Assembly (NCBI GenBank): GCA_965205725.1
Contig: OZ242189.1
Span: 1,736,001 to 1,800,000, forward strand
Direction of reading: 5' to 3'
DNA from: G965205725 sp965205725
GTDB lineage: Bacteria; Pseudomonadota; Gammaproteobacteria; Pseudomonadales; Halieaceae
Length of the DNA: 64,000 bases
A program made the position numbers and the translations under genes. Position 1 is the first letter of the stretch, and every line of letters begins with the position of its first letter. The notes under the pieces were generated by a model. That model had not been told where the DNA came from and made no database searches. It saw only the letters and a list, made by a program, of their open reading frames with translations. Below are positions 26,242 through 34,556 of the stretch, piece by piece.

Positions 26242-28836
26242 TTACTTCAACTGGCTTTCAACCCACTCTGGAACGACCTCCAGCACTGCCGACAAGGACG
26301 AAGCATCAGTACCACCGCCCTGTGCCATATCGGGACGGCCGCCACCTTTGCCGCCCAGGCGGCCCGCGAATTCCTTCATCAGGTCACCCGCTTCGACTTT
26401 GTTAGTCAGGTCCTTGGTTACACCCGCCGCCAAGGCTACTTTGTCACCATCTGGCGCGGCCAGCAAAATAACTGCACTGCTTAGCCTGTTTTTAAGCTGA
26501 TCGACTGTATCGCGCAAAGATTTTGGATCCGCGCCATCCAAAGAAGCAGCCAAAACCTTAAATCCGCCGACCTCAACTGCCTGGGAAGCCAGATCACCAC
26601 CTGCGGCACTGACGAGCTTTTGTTTCAACTGGGCTAACTGCTTTTCCAACTCCCGATTCTCTGCATGCAAACTTGCAACCTTATCGGTGACGCTACTCGG
26701 GTTGGCTTTAACCACTTCGCAAATTGCCGCAATTTGATCTTCTTTCTCATCGAACAGGGCCAGCGCGGTTGCGCCAGTCACCGCCTCCAGACGTCGTACA
26801 CCTGCAGAAATACCAGATTCCGAAATAATTCGCATTAGCCCAATGTCGCCAGTGCGCTCAACATGAGTACCCCCGCAAAGCTCAACTGAGAAGCCATCGC
26901 CCATAGAGAGTACTCGCACTTCGTCACCGTATTTTTCACCAAACAGCGCCATGGCGCCTGCTTCAACGGCACTATCCATATCGGTGATCTGAGTCTCAAC
27001 AGCACTGTTGCCGCGAATCTGCTCGTTGACCAAACTCTCAATCGTTTTCAGATCATCCGAGCTAACGGCTTCGCCGTGAGAGAAGTCAAAACGCAGATGC
27101 CGGGAATCCACCAGGCTGCCTTTTTGCACCACATGATCACCGAGAGTTTTACGCAGTGCGGCGTGTAATAAATGGGTTGCAGAGTGGTTCAATGCCGTGG
27201 CTTGACGCACCGCGCCATCTACCTGGGCCTGTAATGAATCGCCCAATTTAATCTCGCCCGCTAACACCACCCCATGATGGACATGGTGCTCGCCACCCCT
27301 GGTGGTATCGCGCACTTCAAAAGCACCTGCGCCACGCAAATAGCCCGTGTCACCCGCCTGACCACCAGATTCTCCGTAGAACGGCGTGTTATCGAGAATA
27401 ATCGCCCCCGCTTCACCCGCAGACAGGTTTTCTACCATAGCGCCGCCGCGCAACAAACCGGTGACGGTTGCCTCAGCGTCGAGATGTTGATAGCCGATGA
27501 ACGCTGTACTACCGTCCAGCTTCAATACACTGTTGTAATCCGCAGAGAAAGGTCCTGCCTCTTGTGAACGCTGACGTTGCCTGGCCATCGCCGCCTCATA
27601 ACCCGCCATATCCAAAGTGAGCTCGCGCTCGCGGGCAATATCGTTGGTAAGATCAACAGGGAAGCCATAGGTATCGTAAAGCTTAAACACCAGCGCGCCG
27701 GGAATTTCTGTGCCTTCCAGACCGCTGAGCGCCTCCTCGATAATACCCATACCGTTATCAAGCGTTTTGGCAAACTGTTCCTCTTCCCCCAACAGCACTG
27801 CAGCAATACGATTCTGCTCCTTCGCCAAATCCGGATAAGCATCGCCCATTTCCTCGGCCAAAGGTGCGACAAGTTTGCTAAAGAACGGAGCGGTAGCGCC
27901 CAGTTTATTGCCGTGGCGAATAGCGCGGCGAACAATACGTCGCAGCACATAGCCGCGACCTTCGTTACTGGGTAACACGCCATCCAGTACCAAAAACGCA
28001 CAGGAACGAATATGGTCGGCGATGACATTCAAGGAGTTATTATCGACATCTTTGAGCCCCAATACATCAGCAGCGGCTCTGAGCAAATTTTGAAACAGAT
28101 CTATTGCGTAGTTGCTGTGAACCCCCTGCAGCACTGCGGCCAGGCGCTCAAGTCCCATACCTGTATCCACCGACGGGGCGGGCAGCGGCTCCATAGTGCC
28201 TCTGCTATCCCGGTTGTATTGCATGAAAACCAGGTTCCAAATCTCGATATAGCGGTCGAGATCATCATTTTCGCTACCAGGGGGACCGCCGGGAACATCT
28301 TCGCCGTGGTCATAAAACACTTCTGAACAAGGACCGCAAGGGCCAGTGTCGCCCATCTGCCAAAAATTGTCTTCATCAAGACGTGAAAAATTATCGGGGC
28401 TAATTCCCACTTCGTTAATCCAAATATCGGCGGCTTCGTCATCGCTGACATGAACCGTTACCCAAAGTTTTGCTTCTGGCAGGCCCAATTTTTCAGTCAG
28501 AAATTCCCAGCAAAAATTGATGGCTTCACGCTTGAAGTAATCCCCGAAGCTGAAGTTGCCCAGCATCTCGAAAAAGGTGTGATGGCGTGCGGTATAGCCG
28601 ACGTTTTCCAGGTCGTTGTGCTTACCGCCAGCACGCACACACCGTTGGCTAGACGTCGCGCGCACGTAGTCGCGTTTGTTCGCGTCCAGAAAAACGTCTT
28701 TGAATTGATTCATACCCGCGTTGGTAAACAACAGAGTCGGGTCGTTGTCGGGAACCAGCGAGCTGCTCGCCACACGCAAGTGTTGCTGGTCTTCAAAATA
28801 GGCGAGAAAGGCCTCGCGGATTTCGGCACTCTTCAT
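26242..28836 (-). CDS. alaS: Alanine-tRNA ligase
   Basis: 864 residues. The class II catalytic core is at the N-terminus (AEIREAFLAYFEDQQHLRVASSSLVP, then NAGMNQFKDVFL). The editing domain carries HSATHLLHAAL and the Zn-binding VELCGGTHVERTGDIG. A coiled-coil segment (ELEKQLAQLKQKL) leads to the C-Ala domain, which contains GGRPDMAQGGG. It charges tRNA-Ala and edits mischarged Ser/Gly. Its 5' end is 4 bp from hinT. Confidence 0.98.
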   Translation of the reverse strand: MKSAEIREAFLAYFEDQQHLRVASSSLVPDNDPTLLFTNAGMNQFKDVFLDANKRDYVRATSSQRCVRAGGKHNDLENVGYTARHHTFFEMLGNFSFGDYFKREAINFCWEFLTEKLGLPEAKLWVTVHVSDDEAADIWINEVGISPDNFSRLDEDNFWQMGDTGPCGPCSEVFYDHGEDVPGGPPGSENDDLDRYIEIWNLVFMQYNRDSRGTMEPLPAPSVDTGMGLERLAAVLQGVHSNYAIDLFQNLLRAAADVLGLKDVDNNSLNVIADHIRSCAFLVLDGVLPSNEGRGYVLRRIVRRAIRHGNKLGATAPFFSKLVAPLAEEMGDAYPDLAKEQNRIAAVLLGEEEQFAKTLDNGMGIIEEALSGLEGTEIPGALVFKLYDTYGFPVDLTNDIARERELTLDMAGYEAAMARQRQRSQEAGPFSADYNSVLKLDGSTAFIGYQHLDAEATVTGLLRGGAMVENLSAGEAGAIILDNTPFYGESGGQAGDTGYLRGAGAFEVRDTTRGGEHHVHHGVVLAGEIKLGDSLQAQVDGAVRQATALNHSATHLLHAALRKTLGDHVVQKGSLVDSRHLRFDFSHGEAVSSDDLKTIESLVNEQIRGNSAVETQITDMDSAVEAGAMALFGEKYGDEVRVLSMGDGFSVELCGGTHVERTGDIGLMRIISESGISAGVRRLEAVTGATALALFDEKEDQIAAICEVVKANPSSVTDKVASLHAENRELEKQLAQLKQKLVSAAGGDLASQAVEVGGFKVLAASLDGADPKSLRDTVDQLKNRLSSAVILLAAPDGDKVALAAGVTKDLTNKVEAGDLMKEFAGRLGGKGGGRPDMAQGGGTDASSLSAVLEVVPEWVESQLK

Positions 28837-28840
28837 AGGG

Positions 28841-29197
28841 TTACTTCAAATTCTCTGTCATTTGATCCTCATAGAGACTGCGACCCGCAAGGATATGCAG
28901 GTGCAGGTGAAAGACCGTTTGGCCCGCTTCTTCACCGTTATTAATAATCACATTGAACGCCTCGGAAACGCCCAACTGCTGCGCAATTTTTTTTACCGCA
29001 AGCAACAGATGTCCGAGCAACATTTGATCCTCAGCGTCTGACTCGGAAAGCTGCGTAATTGGCTTGCGCGGAATCACCAAAACATGAACAGGTGCCCGCG
29101 GATTAATATCATTGATGGCTACGCAGTGCTCGTCTTCGTATACAAACTCTGAGGAAATTTCTCCGCTGATAATTTTTCCGAATATGGTATCAGACAT
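28841..29197 (-). CDS. hinT: HIT family purine nucleotide phosphoramidase-type protein
   Basis: 118 residues with the histidine triad QTVFHLHLHILAGR near the C-terminus (HxHxHxx). DTIFGKIISGEISSEFVYEDE at the N-terminus is typical of HinT. Such proteins hydrolyse adenosine 5'-phosphoramidates and aminoacyl-AMP. The location 4 bp upstream of alaS and 3 bp after the Trm112 gene makes one operon. Confidence 0.95.
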   Translation of the reverse strand: MSDTIFGKIISGEISSEFVYEDEHCVAINDINPRAPVHVLVIPRKPITQLSESDAEDQMLLGHLLLAVKKIAQQLGVSEAFNVIINNGEEAGQTVFHLHLHILAGRSLYEDQMTENLK

Positions 29198-29200
29198 GGT

Positions 29201-29386
29201 CTATCCCAGCTTTTCGTCAGTTGAGAGCTGACGCGCTTCGCTCTCAAGCATTACTGGAATGTCATCGCGCACCGGGTAGGCCAGGCCGCTGGCTTTACAA
29301 ACCAGCTCTTGCTTGTCTTCATCATATTCCAACGGCGCTTTACTAACGGGGCAAACCAATATGCTCAGCAGTTTTTTGTCCAGCAT
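29201..29386 (-). CDS. Trm112 family protein (YcaR-like)
   Basis: 61 residues, the normal size. LLSILVCPVSKAPLEYDEDKQELVCKASGLAYPVRDDIPVML matches the Trm112/YcaR zinc-ribbon-like fold; only two of the expected cysteines are present (VCP and LVC). In other systems Trm112 stabilises methyltransferases; the bacterial role is unclear. It is the first gene of the hinT-alaS unit. Confidence 0.92.
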   Translation of the reverse strand: MLDKKLLSILVCPVSKAPLEYDEDKQELVCKASGLAYPVRDDIPVMLESEARQLSTDEKLG

Positions 29387-29435
29387 GAAAATACTCTTTA
29401 AGCAGGGCAGTTAAGGGCGCGTATTATAAGCACTT

Positions 29436-30269
29436 TCAGGGCATAGGCGATACCAGCAGTTGGGGGTCGACCCAGTGCTTACGCCATTTGATACGCCAAT
29501 CCAGATGAGGGCCTGTAGCACGCCCTGTCGCACCAATTTTGCCGATGAGCTCGCCCGCAACTACCGTATCGCCCACTTTTGCGTGAACCTCACTCATGTG
29601 CAGGAAGCTCGAAAAAACCTGCATCCCATGATCGATAATCACGGTTCCCCCTGAATAAAACAGATCGGCCTCAGCCAGTACTATTTTACCACTGGCGGGC
29701 GCAGTTACCGGCGTACCTGTGGGAGACGCCACATCAACCCCATAATGGGGCCGTCCAGGCGTCCCGTTGTATACCCGCTGGCTACCGTAAACACCGGAAA
29801 TGGGACCCGTCGCTGGCCAGCGAAAGCCCTGCGCAAAATAGGGTGTCGGTGTATTCGACGATCTGGCTCTATTGATCAACGCCTGCTCCCGCTTGATCCG
29901 CTGTTGGTACTCTGGCCCAGGGGTGACTGTTTTTTGCGGCACGCCTTCTATGTGCTGAACTCGATAATCACGCTGTTTAATATCCAGCGTTTTCCAGCAG
30001 GAATCTTCGCCCTCCACTCGCAGCACACGCTGGCCGCTGGCGTTGCGGCTTAAAGCAAACACGAAGACACCCTCAACTGACAATGGCAGGGCCTGATCAT
30101 CCAGAAAGACCTCACTGGCAGAATTAACCTGCCCCCATAGCAGGGCACCCTGGCGAGGCTCTCCATTTAACTCCAGGCAGGCCGAGCCTGTGACTGCGCT
30201 CGGCAACCACACTGCAAAAACCAGAAAAGCCTTTGGCACTGGGAAAAAGAAATTAAGGAACCGGTACAA
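29436..30269 (-). CDS. M23 family (LytM-type) metallopeptidase
   Basis: 277 residues with a hydrophobic N-terminal signal (FLVFAVWLPSAVTGSA). The C-terminal peptidase domain has RPHYGVDVASPTGTPV (zinc His and Asp), IIDHGMQVFSSFLHMS and GPHLDWRIKW. In the last motif the second His of HxH is Asp, a variant I have seen in pseudomonad-like homologues. A peptidoglycan-directed endopeptidase role in the periplasm is expected; the HxH variant may alter zinc binding. It is divergent from greB, 40 bp away. Confidence 0.9.
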   Translation of the reverse strand: MYRFLNFFFPVPKAFLVFAVWLPSAVTGSACLELNGEPRQGALLWGQVNSASEVFLDDQALPLSVEGVFVFALSRNASGQRVLRVEGEDSCWKTLDIKQRDYRVQHIEGVPQKTVTPGPEYQQRIKREQALINRARSSNTPTPYFAQGFRWPATGPISGVYGSQRVYNGTPGRPHYGVDVASPTGTPVTAPASGKIVLAEADLFYSGGTVIIDHGMQVFSSFLHMSEVHAKVGDTVVAGELIGKIGATGRATGPHLDWRIKWRKHWVDPQLLVSPMP

Positions 30270-30309
30270 TGTACCACCGCCATGATGGAAAAATGACTAA
30301 CATAACCCG

Positions 30310-30810
30310 ATGGGACGCTACCGACCACCCCGCCAGCGCGGATCAACTTACATCACTCCGGAAGGGGAGCAAATACTGCGCGATGAATTGCATCAGTTAT
30401 GGAAGGTAGAGCGGCCGCAGATGACTGCAACCGTGCGCGAGGCTGCCAAGAATGGGGACCGCTCAGAAAACGGCGATTATACCTATGGCAAACGACGATT
30501 GCGCGAAATCGATAACAGAGTGCGTTTTCTCGGCAAGCGGCTGGACGAACTACAGGTCGTTGACAAAACTCCTGACAATACGGACAAGGTTTATTTTGGT
30601 GCCTGGGTCACGCTGGAAGATCAAGACGGTACCGAGACACGCTATCGCATCGTCGGGCCCGACGAATTTGACCTCAAACAAAACAAGCTCAGCATGGATT
30701 CGCCCCTGGCTCACTCACTGCTCGGCAAGTCACTGGGTGATGAGGTGCTGGTGCGCAGCCCGGGTGGCGAACAACGCTATTATATTGCCGATATCCGGTA
30801 CCCGGTCTAG
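30310..30810 (+). CDS. greB: Transcription elongation factor GreB
   Basis: 166 residues. The N-terminal coiled coil carries the acidic tip (NGDRSENGDYTYGKRRLREID), which enters the RNA polymerase secondary channel and stimulates transcript cleavage. The FKBP-like C-terminal domain contains RYRIVGPDEFD and the SLLGKSLGDEVLVRSPGGEQRYYI motif. The basic N-terminal patch (GRYRPPRQRGSTYITPEG) distinguishes it from GreA. Confidence 0.96.
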   Translation: MGRYRPPRQRGSTYITPEGEQILRDELHQLWKVERPQMTATVREAAKNGDRSENGDYTYGKRRLREIDNRVRFLGKRLDELQVVDKTPDNTDKVYFGAWVTLEDQDGTETRYRIVGPDEFDLKQNKLSMDSPLAHSLLGKSLGDEVLVRSPGGEQRYYIADIRYPV

Positions 30811-31700
30811 GCGAGATACTCTGCCGCCAGTTGCAAAGACTTTTCCCACAATTCTTCTGCCAGCAATTCATTGCGGCCTAAGGCGGTACTCCTGGCAATT
30901 TTACAATCGGCAAAATATTCCCCGCTAACAGCCTGCACATCAGGGTTTACCGCGACGTAGCACTGGGTCGCCGCGCCCTGCTCCACGGTTTTCTCGATGG
31001 GTTTGGCAAATAGCCCCATCAAAGACATAAACAAACCGCCCGCATCTCTAGCCAGGTTGGTCTGAATGACCCCCGGATGCAAGGCGTTTACAGTAACAGA
31101 GGTACCCCGAAGCAGTTTCGCCAGATGGCGGGCGGTCAAAAGATTGGCCAACTTTGATTGTCCGTAAAAAGCCCAGGGCTTGTAGCCGTTGCTCGCATCC
31201 AGATTTAAGAAGTCGATGCCCCCTTTTACAGGCATGATATGGGCAGCACTGGATAGAATAACCACGCGGCCTGCTGCCGCTTGTTTTATCTGATCCAATA
31301 AGTGCTGGATCAGCACAAAATGACCGAGGTGGTTGGTGGCAAACTGCATTTCAAGTCCGTGGGCACGGCTGAGTTTATTGGGTGCCATAATTCCAGCGTT
31401 GGTGATTAAGACATCGATGGGCATGTCCATGGCCTTAATGGTTTCACCTGCGGCTTTCACCGACCCAAGCTCACTGAGTTCGCAGGCCACTGGCGTTGTA
31501 TGGCCATCCACACTGGCGCAGGCGTTCTGAGCCTTGGCAAGGCTGCGGGCAAGACCTATGACATGGGCGCCACGCTTGCAAAACACGCGCATGCTTTCAT
31601 AGCCCAGGCCCGAATTAACACCGGTCATCACGATAGTTTTGCCAGTCAAATCCAGGCCGGCGGTAACCTGCTCCGCGGTCGATTTTCTATTGAAAGACAT
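30807..31700 (-). CDS. Short-chain dehydrogenase (retinol-dehydrogenase-like)
   Basis: 297 residues from ATG 31700, preceded by GGAG at good spacing; an in-frame TTG 12 bp upstream is less likely. TGVNSGLGYE is the cofactor loop, VLITNAGIMAPN the NNAG equivalent and YGQSKLAN the Tyr/Lys catalytic pair. Its pattern is that of the large retinol-dehydrogenase-like/WW-oxidoreductase SDR group. It converges with greB (4-bp overlap) and lies just downstream of the serine hydrolase gene on the same strand. Confidence 0.88.
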   Translation of the reverse strand: MSFNRKSTAEQVTAGLDLTGKTIVMTGVNSGLGYESMRVFCKRGAHVIGLARSLAKAQNACASVDGHTTPVACELSELGSVKAAGETIKAMDMPIDVLITNAGIMAPNKLSRAHGLEMQFATNHLGHFVLIQHLLDQIKQAAAGRVVILSSAAHIMPVKGGIDFLNLDASNGYKPWAFYGQSKLANLLTARHLAKLLRGTSVTVNALHPGVIQTNLARDAGGLFMSLMGLFAKPIEKTVEQGAATQCYVAVNPDVQAVSGEYFADCKIARSTALGRNELLAEELWEKSLQLAAEYLA

Positions 31701-31721
31701 AGTGTTCTCCAACGGGGAAAA

Positions 31722-32945
31722 TTAGTGATCCAAAAGAGCCGAATAAATTATAGATTGCAACTGCCCGCGGAAGTTAAATGTTCCAGAAGGTATCAATTGC
31801 GTCATAAATATTACGTTTAAATCTTCAACTGGATCATTCCAGAAAATAGTGCTGGCCATACCGCCCCAGAAGTACTCACCCAGCGAGCCCATACTGCCGC
31901 CCTTCACTGCATCAACACGTTGGGCAAACCCCAGGCCAAAACCTATGCCATCGTAAGTCGTTTCGCTAAAGCTGCCACGAGCAAACTCGGACATATCGAC
32001 CCCCCCGGGAAGGTGATTTTGGGTCATAAATTCGACAGTACGCGAACCCAGGATACGGTGGCCATTCAATTCACCCCCGTTGAGCAACATCTGACAAAAA
32101 CGGTAGTAGTCAGAAATCGTTGCAATGAGGCCACCGCCTCCAGAGTAAAAACTGCGGTGCTGATAGGCGCTATTGTGGGGGTCATCCTCAAGTAGTAGCT
32201 CTTTGCTGAAACCGCGCTGATAGCAGGCGGTAAATCTGTCAACTTTCTCCGGCGCTATCTCAAACGCCGTATCCAGCATACCCAGTGGGGTAAAAATATG
32301 CTCCTGGAAAAATTCTGCCAGGCTCTGCCCGGACAGCAATTCAATTAAATACCCCAGTACATCGGTGGCTACCGAATAGTTCCATTCTTCGCCGGGATTG
32401 AACTCCAGCGGCAGGTCGGCCAACTCGTCGATCATATCTTTTAGCACATAATCAGGGCGGATGTGTTGCACCTGTATTTTGCGGTAGGCGTGATCGACGT
32501 TACTCGCGTGCAAAAAACCGTAGGTCAGCCCGGAGGTATGCATCATTAAGTCGCGCACCGTCATGGTGGTGGTAGCCGGTACGCTCTCCATCATGGGCCA
32601 ACTGCCACCCTTATACACGCGCAGCTTTTTCCACTCGGGAATGTAACGCTGCACAGAGTCTGTCAAAGAGAACAGGCCTTTTTCGTGCAGCATCATCAGT
32701 GCCACCGTGGTGATCGGCTTGGTCATGGAGTAGATGCGAAAGATCGCGTCATCGCACATGGGTTTCTGCCGTTCGAGATCCATCATGCCCTCACCCTGCA
32801 GATAGCAAATCTCACCAGCGCGAGCTACCAGGGTCAGGCTGCCGGGTATCTTGCCTGGCTCCACGTAGCGAGATCGCAGGTGCTCACCGATTCGCGCCAA
32901 TCGTTGGCTGGACATAGCCACCGACTCAGGTTCAATAATATTCAC
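31722..32945 (-). CDS. Serine hydrolase, beta-lactamase class C / EstB-like family
   Basis: 407 residues. The nucleophile motif SMTK (Ser73-X-X-Lys76) lies in FRIYSMTKPITTVALM. A tyrosine motif WNYSVATDVLG, corresponding to YxN/YSV, follows. The C-terminal GSMGSLGEYFWGGMASTIFW matches the HxG-like region. No signal peptide is visible, suggesting a cytoplasmic esterase rather than a periplasmic beta-lactamase. It probably forms a unit with the SDR gene downstream. Confidence 0.88.
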   Translation of the reverse strand: MNIIEPESVAMSSQRLARIGEHLRSRYVEPGKIPGSLTLVARAGEICYLQGEGMMDLERQKPMCDDAIFRIYSMTKPITTVALMMLHEKGLFSLTDSVQRYIPEWKKLRVYKGGSWPMMESVPATTTMTVRDLMMHTSGLTYGFLHASNVDHAYRKIQVQHIRPDYVLKDMIDELADLPLEFNPGEEWNYSVATDVLGYLIELLSGQSLAEFFQEHIFTPLGMLDTAFEIAPEKVDRFTACYQRGFSKELLLEDDPHNSAYQHRSFYSGGGGLIATISDYYRFCQMLLNGGELNGHRILGSRTVEFMTQNHLPGGVDMSEFARGSFSETTYDGIGFGLGFAQRVDAVKGGSMGSLGEYFWGGMASTIFWNDPVEDLNVIFMTQLIPSGTFNFRGQLQSIIYSALLDH

Positions 32946-32983
32946 TCAAAACTCCTTAAAAAAACCGCCCACAAGATACCATT

Positions 32984-33556
32984 TTAGAGCCTGAGTTGTG
33001 CAAGCGATTCTCTGAGTGCGCTCACCACATCTTCCTCAAACCAGGGATTTCTCTTCAGCCACAGCTGATTGCGCGGCGAAGGGTGCGGCATAGGCCAGAG
33101 TGTGGGTGCGAATTCCTGCCAGCGCTGTACGCGCTGAGCCAGGGTTTCTTTCGACTTGCCCAGATAACGATTTTGGGCATAGCTACCAACCAGTAATGTC
33201 ATTTCAATATTGGGCATGAGTTGCAGTAATTTCTCGTGCCAGCGCTCTGAACAGATGGGTGGCGGTGGCAAATCACCAGACTTGCCTCTACCGGGATAGC
33301 AAAATGCCATGGGCACGATAGCTATTTTACGTTCATCATAAAAGTCTGCTTTGTCCAGTTGCAGCCAGTCGCGCAGGCGATCACCACTGGGATCATCCCA
33401 GGGAATGCCCGACTGATGAACCCTGGTGCCCGGTGCCTGCCCAATGATCAATAAGCGGGCTTCTCCATGAGCGCGCACGACAGGATTGGGCCCCAGCGGC
33501 AACTCGCAATGGCTACAACTGCGAATTTCCGTTAACAAATCAGTCAGGGGTATCAT
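32984..33556 (-). CDS. Uracil-DNA glycosylase superfamily protein
   Basis: 190 residues. The N-terminal CSHCELPLGPNPVV and the LIIGQAPGTRVHQSGIPWDDPSGDRLRDWL region match the UDG-fold family found singly in many proteobacteria. PMPHPSPRNQLWLKRNPWF is the C-terminal motif equivalent to the leucine/His loop. Catalytic activity on uracil is not proven for this subgroup. The start is 25 bp from the divergent hydrolase gene. Confidence 0.88.
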   Translation of the reverse strand: MIPLTDLLTEIRSCSHCELPLGPNPVVRAHGEARLLIIGQAPGTRVHQSGIPWDDPSGDRLRDWLQLDKADFYDERKIAIVPMAFCYPGRGKSGDLPPPPICSERWHEKLLQLMPNIEMTLLVGSYAQNRYLGKSKETLAQRVQRWQEFAPTLWPMPHPSPRNQLWLKRNPWFEEDVVSALRESLAQLRL

Positions 33557-33581
33557 AGGTTTCTCATGCTACGCGGAAGAT

Positions 33582-34361
33582 ATGTCAGTGCAACTTAACT
33601 ATTTGGTTCGCGGCGAAGGGTCGCCAGTGATTCTCATTCACGGCTTATTCGGTTCTGCGTCCAATCTGGGCATGGTCGCCCGCAGTCTGGCAGAAAATTT
33701 TACCTGCTACTCGCTGGATGTTCGCAATCACGGTGACTCACCTCACGCCGACAGCATGAGCTATGAGGAAATGGCCGCCGATGTATTAGAATTTATGGAG
33801 CGCCACAACCTCGCAATGTGCCCAATGCTGGGACATTCCATGGGCGGCAAGATCGCCATGCAGGTGGCGATGGACAATTCGCACCGCGTAAGCGGCCTGA
33901 TTGTTGCCGATGTAGCGCCGGTGACCTACCCGCCCCACCATCAAGGTATGCTTATCGGTTTGGCAGCTCTGGAGAACGCGACAATCACCAACCGCTCCCA
34001 AGCCGACGAAGTGCTCGCTCGAAGCGTACCAGAACCCGGTGTCAGAGCATTTTTATTGAAGAGCTTCAAAAAACGAGAGGACGGCCTATTCCACTGGCAA
34101 CTCAATCGCCCTGCGATACAAGCCAATTACAAAATGCTGGGCAGCGCCAATCGTGGCGCGCCCTACCCTGGATCGGTTCTGTTTATCAAAGGTGGCAACT
34201 CGGACTATATTCTTCCTGAGCATCACGAGAGAATATCTGCGCTATTTCCTGCGGCACGAATCAAAATAATTGAAGGCACCGGCCACTGGCTTCACGCAGA
34301 AAAGCCGATGGTTTTTAACAAGCTGGTACGCAGGTTTTTGAGCGGCCTTCAATCGGACTAG
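33582..34361 (+). CDS. Alpha/beta-fold hydrolase (YbfF-like esterase)
   Basis: 259 residues from ATG 33582; the frame is open upstream into the divergent UDG gene, but homology begins here. Oxyanion loop HGLFGSASNLG, nucleophile elbow GHSMGG with Ser86, acid near GGNSDYI and catalytic His in GTGHWLHAEKP are all present. It resembles YbfF, a short-chain acyl-ester or acyl-CoA hydrolase. The substrate is not predictable. Confidence 0.9.
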   Translation: MSVQLNYLVRGEGSPVILIHGLFGSASNLGMVARSLAENFTCYSLDVRNHGDSPHADSMSYEEMAADVLEFMERHNLAMCPMLGHSMGGKIAMQVAMDNSHRVSGLIVADVAPVTYPPHHQGMLIGLAALENATITNRSQADEVLARSVPEPGVRAFLLKSFKKREDGLFHWQLNRPAIQANYKMLGSANRGAPYPGSVLFIKGGNSDYILPEHHERISALFPAARIKIIEGTGHWLHAEKPMVFNKLVRRFLSGLQSD

Positions 34362-34404
34362 CACAGCCATTCTCCAACTCACGCTAACGAGCGGTGCTGT
34401 GCTA
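34359..34404 (+). terminator. Inverted repeat after the hydrolase gene
   Basis: TAGCACAGC at 34359-34367 and GCTGTGCTA at 34396-34404 can form a 9-bp stem with a 28-nt loop, beginning at the hydrolase stop codon. There is no T-tract after it, so termination is uncertain. Confidence 0.4.
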
Positions 34405-34556
34405 GAAACCCTGCTTGCCTATCTGCTTGCCTTATTTGCTGCCCTATTGTGTATCCACCTACTCCGCTGTCAAAGCCATTCAAGTCGCAGTGGTGTTGCC
34501 TGTGCACCTTCGGTAAAATCACGCCCTTGTTAAAACCTTCAGGTAACCACCCAACA

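Noticed and set aside
25911..26405. Plus-strand frames between lysC and alaS
   Set aside because: They extend into the complement of alaS, lack ribosome-binding sites and show no domain, so they look like shadow frames.
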